From: Sipunculus nudus
Lineage: Eukaryota > Annelida > Sipuncula > Golfingiida > Sipunculidae
Assembly: GCA_026874595.1 (NCBI GenBank)
Contig: CM049317.1
Span: 18,311,882 to 18,375,881, forward strand
Length of the DNA: 64,000 bases
Direction of reading: 5' to 3'
Below, piece by piece: positions 58,438 to 64,000 of the stretch; positions within the stretch are counted from its first letter, which is position 1; each line of letters begins with the position of its first letter. Made by a program: the position numbers and the translations under genes. The notes beneath the pieces were generated by a model. That model made no database searches. It saw only the letters and a list, made by a program, of their open reading frames with translations, and was not told the DNA's origin.

Positions 58438-59237
58438 ACAACACCTGTTATAGCAGTTCTTTGATTCCTACTGCTTTCACATCCCTAGATACTGCTTGTC
58501 ACATCACATTTTATTTTGAACCATCAGTCATTAAAAAAACCGTCCATATTACTAACAGACAATTAGGTCTTGTTTGAACCAACACTTCAATCGCAGTCGT
58601 AAGCTTTTAGGATACATTTACTAGAATTTATCTTCTTTTATAAAATAAATGTAATGAATATCATGCATAAGGTGTAAAGTCCTTATTTTTCTATAGCCCT
58701 TATTTACCTTTGATGTGGGGTAATCGCGTGAATTTTACTCTGATCATTGCACAAGGTTTGTGTTTTATAACGTACGTTACTGATAATGTGCAAAAATTGT
58801 GTACTCACATGACATCATATGACAAATACTGAAAGCCAATTTTGCTTAAAGCAGACCGGATGCGTTCAGTCATTTAACAAAAATCCTTCCAAAGTGGCAC
58901 GGTTTTTAAGGAGCTATGCCCTGACGGTGCAAGATAAAGCCTCTGAAGCGGCATGGTTGGGTAAAGGTAATTTCAACCCTAGGGCAAACTACTTTAAAGT
59001 ACTTTAATTATTTATGATTTTTTTTCAGGCAATGGACCTGAGGGTGACGTATCAAAATCCTGGTGCAGCCGAAATCTCTTGCGTGTTTCAACGTTTTTTT
59101 TTACTTGCTCACCTCAAAGACACATACACATAAACACACACACACATATATATTCTAACCACATTCACCTGATGATCGGGTCGCATTTCGTGAAACAGAC
59201 TGTTGTGAATTTACAGTGTTGTTTTTCTTCAAAGTTA

Positions 59238-59283
<46 letters not shown>

Positions 59284-59780
59284 GTTAACAGGTCATTGAT
59301 TATATATAAGATCATATATATGCGTGTGTGTTTGTTGTGTGTTGATAAATATATAAACAAAAAAAGGATAAACAGGTCATATATTTACTAAACAAAAAAT
59401 AAAGTAAAAATAAATATGAATCAATATGAATGTATTATTGAAAGTTTAAATAAATATATATATATATTTATATATATATATGTATATATATATATTATTT
59501 GTTTATATTCATACAAATATATAAAATTCATATAATCAAAAACTTTCATATTAATTTCCATATTCTGACTAGAGATCAGTATGGGTATAGGATTACCATG
59601 TACAATCAATAGTGCACTTTCTTCAAGCAATGGTTCTAATGGTGATACAAATCACTTGTTCGTCCAAACGGAAAGATTAATAGCACCGTCCTGGTGCGGG
59701 CCATGACTCCCACGGCGTGCCTAGACATGCATGTGGGCAAACTGATGTCTTTGTAGGCGGAGAGACAGACAGGTACTCGT
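58438..59780. other. Spacer with (TA)n tracts
   Basis: TA tracts at 59,236-59,280 and about 59,456-59,500. An open frame at 58,819-59,007 followed by an acceptor-like TTTTTTTTCAG at about 59,029 is not enough for a gene. Confidence 0.4.
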
Positions 59781-59990
59781 GTTACGACCCATAATGTAAT
59801 AACCGGCCAATAATGTAATAACGGCCCATATTGTAATAAAAACGACCCATAATGTAATAATGGCCCATAATGTAATAAAAAACGGCCCATATTGTAATAA
59901 CCATACCCTGCCCATATTGTAATAAAATCGCAAGTGGGTAAAACGGCCCATATTGTAATAAAATGCAGGTGGGTAAAACGGCCAATAATT
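59781..59990 (+). repeat. Tandem array of CGGCCCATATTGTAATAA-like repeat, forward
   Basis: About ten imperfect copies of a 19-25 bp unit (CGGCCCATATTGTAATAA, with ATAATG, CGACCC and GGCCAATA variants). Its first 28 bp (59,781-59,808) are the exact reverse complement of 63,617-63,644 at the end of the third array. Confidence 0.9.
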
Positions 59991-60205
59991 TTATAATTCA
60001 AATTTCATGCAAATTAACTTAGACAATTCAATTATTGACTAGTGAGACGAATGTGTAAGTGAACATACACGTATGAAAAACCACTGGATTACATAATTAC
60101 TATCTGTTTAAAACGTACCAAGCTAATATGAACGACAAATGGCCATGATTCATGTTTATCCTTTTGTTGAATCAGTGTTAAAAAAGGGGATAAAGTATTT
60201 AAACA

Positions 60206-60273
<68 letters not shown>

Positions 60274-60420
60274 CTGTAGTATTTTGGCTTCTGAATAAAA
60301 CCCAACAAAAACACGTACTGAATAAATTTTGGTTTGCTGAAAACACCTTAATATTTCTTCTGGCTACATTTCTAGGATTTATTTAAGCGCTTGGGTCCAT
60401 TAAAGCTAATACACTTGTAA

Positions 60421-60484
<64 letters not shown>

Positions 60485-60899
60485 TTATATACTGCCAAAA
60501 TGTAAATATTTTGTTAATTCTAACAGATAAAATATACAAAACTCTCATTATCGATACATGTTAATGTATTTTAATTCTTTTAAAAATATAAATGAAACTT
60601 TAAATTTCAGTGCGTTTTGCTTAATGTATCATAGAGAATATTTTATATGATCTGTCGATACCTCCCGAGATATAGAAATTATAAATGTAGGTACTGCTAC
60701 AACTTTTAGGTGCCCATATATGCATTGGTTAAGATGTCTTAGGTCAATATGTATAACACGTCACATAAATTAAGAGCTTTCAAAACACGTATTTGAAGTT
60801 AAAACCTGGACGCGTCATTCGTGCGATTCAAGAGTTCACAATTAATTAAAAAAAAGAAAGAAAACATTACGCCCAAACAAAAAAACAACAATTTGAAAA
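59991..60899. other. Spacer with two (TA)n tracts
   Basis: (TA)n at about 60,209-60,268 and about 60,421-60,481. No gene. Confidence 0.5.
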
Positions 60900-60952
60900 T
60901 GCCGGTTTCTGTGTTCTAGAGGTAGAGCATAGGGCTCAGGGCGGGGAGATTC
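60900..60952 (+). mobile_element. SINE head, interrupted
   Basis: GCCGGTTTCTGTGTTCTAGAG and GGTAGAGCATAGGGCTC match the tRNA-like head of the SINE family at 48,467 and 50,182. The copy stops at GGGGAGATT, where CAGGGGCGTAGCCAGG begins. Confidence 0.55.
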
Positions 60953-61040
60953 AGGGGCGTAGCCAGGATTGAGGGAGGGTAGGGGGCCATGATTAGTAGC
61001 GGATCCAGAAATTCGAAAGGGGGGGGGGGGGGGGGGCGCT
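60953..61040. mobile_element. MITE end(s) inserted into the SINE
   Basis: CAGGGGCGTAGCCAGG is the TIR type seen at 5,436-5,805. It is followed by a G-rich stretch and then TAGCGGATCCAGAAATTCG plus an 18-G run, which looks like a second element end. The rest of the SINE does not resume nearby. Confidence 0.5.
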
Positions 61041-61846
61041 AATATATGCATACTATGAAAACCGTTTTATATACGTGTATATGTATATATGTATATATGT
61101 ATATATATTATTATAATTATAATTATTATTATTATTATTATTCTATTCTATTATTATAATTATTATTATTATACGTTATATTTAAGTGAATGGTAATATG
61201 ATTTTTTTATTCAATTGTGAGCCATGGTATAATTAAGCTTAGTAACAGGTTCATGGGGAGGGTATGGGAGGGGGCATCCCCCTCCCATACTCCTCCCTCC
61301 CATATTTGGACATTTTTTTTTAATATGCAATGTAAAGAGGACATTTGGAGGCAATTTCACAAAAAAATGAGGATTTCCTGTTCCTAAAAAAACTTTTCCC
61401 TTATGTCTGTGCGTTATGTAATCAAACTGTAGAGAGGTTCAATATTTAATATTTATATTTCTTCAAAATTAGAATATAAAATTTCAATCGTTTCCAACAT
61501 GTTAAATTCAAAAGGCGCGTAGGCGCATTTACGTTAATAACTTGCAAAATATTATCTTGGTAAACTTTGCATTTTACTGGGGTCCATGGTCTCGACAGCA
61601 CACATGACTCGTAAGTGCACATATCGCGGGTTCGAAGACCGGTATCACCAGAGGAGCCGTAAGAGTGTTTACAGTCGACCCCAAACAAGGCCTGGTACTC
61701 TGCAGTAGCTCTGCAGCTGTTCATAAATATCCTCATCCTCAACTAATGAATTTGAAAGTAATAAACTGCAGTTAAAAAATTAAAATCTAATTGCTAATTA
61801 ATAAAAAGAAATATGAAAAATGAAAATCAATCACGAAAATTGTGTA

Positions 61847-61893
<47 letters not shown>

Positions 61894-61939
61894 TGGTATT
61901 AGATTAAGTGAAATTCCGAAAGGACGGCGAGTACTGGAT
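61041..61939. other. Spacer with simple repeats and a tRNA-like stretch
   Basis: (ATT)n-like repeats at about 61,110-61,170. At about 61,590-61,690 a degenerate tRNA-like piece has ACTCGTAAG and GCGGGTTCGAAGACC (B box) followed by GCCTGGTACTCTGCAG, suggesting another tRNA-derived SINE. An (AC)n tract lies at 61,850-61,880. Confidence 0.45.
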
Positions 61940-62280
61940 GCGACCGGGGCCCAGCCGAGGAGCGGTGAGATTTTTCATGGTTGGCCCACATCCAGGGTGA
62001 GCGCTCTGCATAATTGGAAGGCAGTGCCCCACAGCCATGTATCACGTTTGTATCACAAACGAATGCAAAATTTGGCGAGTTCCTCAATGTTATGACTCAG
62101 TAATGGGGATGATTACACACCCAGGACCCGCAGGTGCGGTAGTTACCTGACACCAAGATATTATATAAATGACACTAAGCGCGTGCCCTGTCACGTATTC
62201 CAAACCAAGATAGATTCATACAGATGTACAAACAGGTGAAGATCAGTTAAAAAAGTGATTACATCCACAAAAAATATATA
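61940..62280 (+). mobile_element. Third SINE copy, head degenerate
   Basis: GAGCGGTGAGATTTTTCATGG, GGTGAGCGCTCTGCA, CACAAACGAATGC, GACCCGCAGGTGCGGTAG and CCTGTCACGTATTCCAAACC are in the same order as in the full-length SINE at 48,467. The tRNA head is mostly lost to the left of about 61,940. It ends in an A-rich AAAAAATATATA. Confidence 0.75.
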
Positions 62281-62872
62281 TACCTTATTCCTTCACACTC
62301 GGAACCATTCTACAGAGAAGGTTTAACTCAGTAGTATAAAAAACATTTTTTAAAATCGAACAGGTTGACAGTATTATGTCTACCTAAAGGGTCGACGAAC
62401 AACTATAAAGACCTATAAAGACTACCGAACGCCACCATCTGAGCCATGGAGAGTGCCTCCCAGTAATTATTACAACTGTCTGTACAGTCCATGAAAAACC
62501 CGATGTTTGCAATCGCCGAGCGATCGCAAATGAAGCCTCCGTCAGCCTTCTCCACCCTAACCCGCTACCCCAGCCCTACCTCTACCCCTCACGGTCAAAC
62601 ACCTACCTCTCCCCCCCCCCCCCGGTTACCCGTAAATGATCGGTAATAGTTAATGCGTGGGGAAAGGGAAGGAGTATGATCCCCAGTTGCTTTGTCAGTC
62701 ATATGCTATATTGCTATTTACTATTTTTGCTAATTATTATATTCATAGCATTATGTAAATGCCGTGGCCTCAAAGGAATAAAGCAATGTCGCCATTTACA
62801 GAATGAATCTAAACAATATGCCTCACCCAATCCCATTGGCCTATTCTTAGGGGGTTTCCTTGATTAGTATTC
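62281..62872. other. Spacer, nothing recognised
   Basis: A C-rich stretch at about 62,540-62,625 and a short hydrophobic open frame at 62,676-62,867 without support. Confidence 0.4.
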
Positions 62873-62873
62873 C

Positions 62874-62936
<63 letters not shown>
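62873..62936. repeat. (TA)n microsatellite
   Basis: About 64 bp of TA repeats directly before the second CGGCCCATATTG-type array. Confidence 0.95.
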
Positions 62937-62937
<1 letters not shown>

Positions 62938-63195
62938 ACCATTATTATAATATGGGACGGTTATTATATTATGGGTCGTTATTACGACTCCTATTGTAAT
63001 AACGACCCATATTGTAACAATGGTCAATATTGTAATAGAAATTGCCTATTTTGTTGTAAAAACGGCCAATATTATAATAATGGCCAACACCGTAATAATA
63101 AATGAGTAACATTGTAATAACTTTACCTCACCTTTACTGTTATCAGCATGGTGGGGGCTAAAATGGGCAAAAAGGCCAATATTGTAAAAAAAATG
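62937..63195. repeat. Second array of the CGGCCCATATTGTAATAA-like repeat, starting with a hairpin
   Basis: Begins with two or three units in reverse orientation (ATATTATGGGTCGTTATTAC), turns at about 62,988, and continues forward (TGTAATAACGACCCATATTG), so the first ~90 bp form an imperfect hairpin. Further forward copies run to about 63,195. Confidence 0.85.
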
Positions 63196-63377
63196 CAGTT
63201 TAGAAGATTATGATTACATATACGTAGACAACATAGAAGTTGACGGTTTCACTAGATTTCCATTATGACTGCATCCCATATACCAATGAGGAACCAAAAT
63301 GGCTGTCATTTTAGAAGGTTCTCTCAAACGACATATCGCCTGTTAGATTAGGGATTCATTCTTGAGCTTAAACATAT

Positions 63378-63644
63378 GTTATTACAATATGGGCCGTTTT
63401 TCCCACTTCCCGTTTTATTACAATATGGGTAGGGTATGATTATTACAATACGGGTCGTTTTTATTACAATATGGGCCGTTATTACAATATGGGCCGTTTT
63501 TTATTACATTATGGGCCGTTATTCCTGTATGGGCCAGTTTTATTACAATATGGGCAGGGCATGATTATTACATTATGGGTTGTTTTTATTACAATATGGG
63601 CCGTTATTACATTATGGGCCGGTTATTACATTATGGGTCGTAAC
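63378..63644 (-). repeat. Third array, reverse orientation
   Basis: About twelve units of TTATTACAATATGGGCCGTT and variants, the inverse of the array at 59,781. Shared internal landmarks are ATATGGGCAGGGCATGATTA (against CATACCCTGCCCATATTG in the first array) and the exact 28-bp end at 63,617-63,644. Confidence 0.9.
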
Positions 63645-64000
63645 AACTCGCATTGCGTGTTACCTGAGGGAACAGCCTTCGTTGTCCCAACTCCTACAGT
63701 TTCATGGGCATAGTGGTCTTTGCCCTGGGTATACCCACAATTAACACCTCTAACATAAAAGTAGACAGTATGTCAATATTGAATGCTATATACAGTTCAC
63801 TCGATCTCCTCGTGTTCATCTTTTTTTCGCTATGAACATTGTTGTTTTAAAGTTACATTTCATGGTGAAACCCTTAATGTAAGGTAGAGGATTAAAGGGT
63901 CAACTAGTAAAACAATTATTTTAAAATATGAGAAAACAGTCAACATTTTATAATATATCAAGGTCATCGACCACATGAAAACGGCCTCAGTTGGGAGCTG
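63645..64000. other. Spacer to the end of the window
   Basis: No feature recognised. Confidence 0.4.

Overview
The window is eukaryotic intergenic and intronic DNA. It has interrupted coding sequences with consensus GT/AG splice sites, Pol III-type tRNA genes with internal A and B boxes, many (TA)n/(GA)n microsatellites, LINE, SINE and DNA-transposon remains, and no operons or bacterial signals. The repeat mix (tRNA-derived SINEs with long bodies, a CR1/L2/Jockey-type LINE, a PIF/Harbinger element with a MADF-type partner gene, pogo-like TIRs) fits a marine invertebrate, most plausibly a mollusc. The species cannot be read from the sequence, and coding density is very low.

Layout. 1-780: the last two coding exons and 3' UTR of an unidentified plus-strand gene. 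780-8,800: spacer with microsatellites, a 1.03 kb pogo-like TIR element (3,353-4,381), a 370 bp TIR element with a perfect 6-bp target duplication (5,436-5,805) and a LINE 3' fragment (about 6,440-7,075). 8,800-29,460: a tRNA-Thr(CGT) domain. I count 22 copies or remnants, five of them identical 72-nt genes, set in two kinds of repeated flank, plus a near-identical tandem duplication of about 2,540 bp (about 20,870-25,980). 29,460-34,840: spacer with a dispersed repeat that also occurs inside the tRNA domain. 34,850-36,275: a 17-bp minisatellite of about 1.4 kb with higher-order structure. 37,990-40,000: diverged tandem repeats and a block rich in TCGTA/TACGA words.

40,340-43,441 is the most gene-like part. 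It holds a plus-strand spliced gene with part of a MADF domain and a BESS-like motif, and, in its large intron on the opposite strand, a decayed PIF/Harbinger transposase whose DDE signature blocks can still be read. This is the two-gene arrangement known for PIF elements. 43,440-52,500: spacer with a possible solo LTR, a full-length tRNA-derived SINE with a 16-bp target duplication and poly(A) tail, a second SINE copy and several microsatellites. 52,500-55,200: a broken, 5'-truncated minus-strand non-LTR retrotransposon (endonuclease end, reverse transcriptase, Cys/His tail). 57,240-58,440: a 1.2 kb (TAC/TTC)-type trinucleotide tract. 59,780-63,650: oppositely oriented arrays of an ATTACAATATGGGCCGTT-like repeat whose outermost 28 bp form an exact inverted repeat.

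Apart from the two spliced genes and the tRNA genes, nearly every longer reading frame is either a translation of a repeat (poly-IY from TA tracts, poly-L/T/S from the trinucleotide tract, antisense tRNA peptides) or lacks support.
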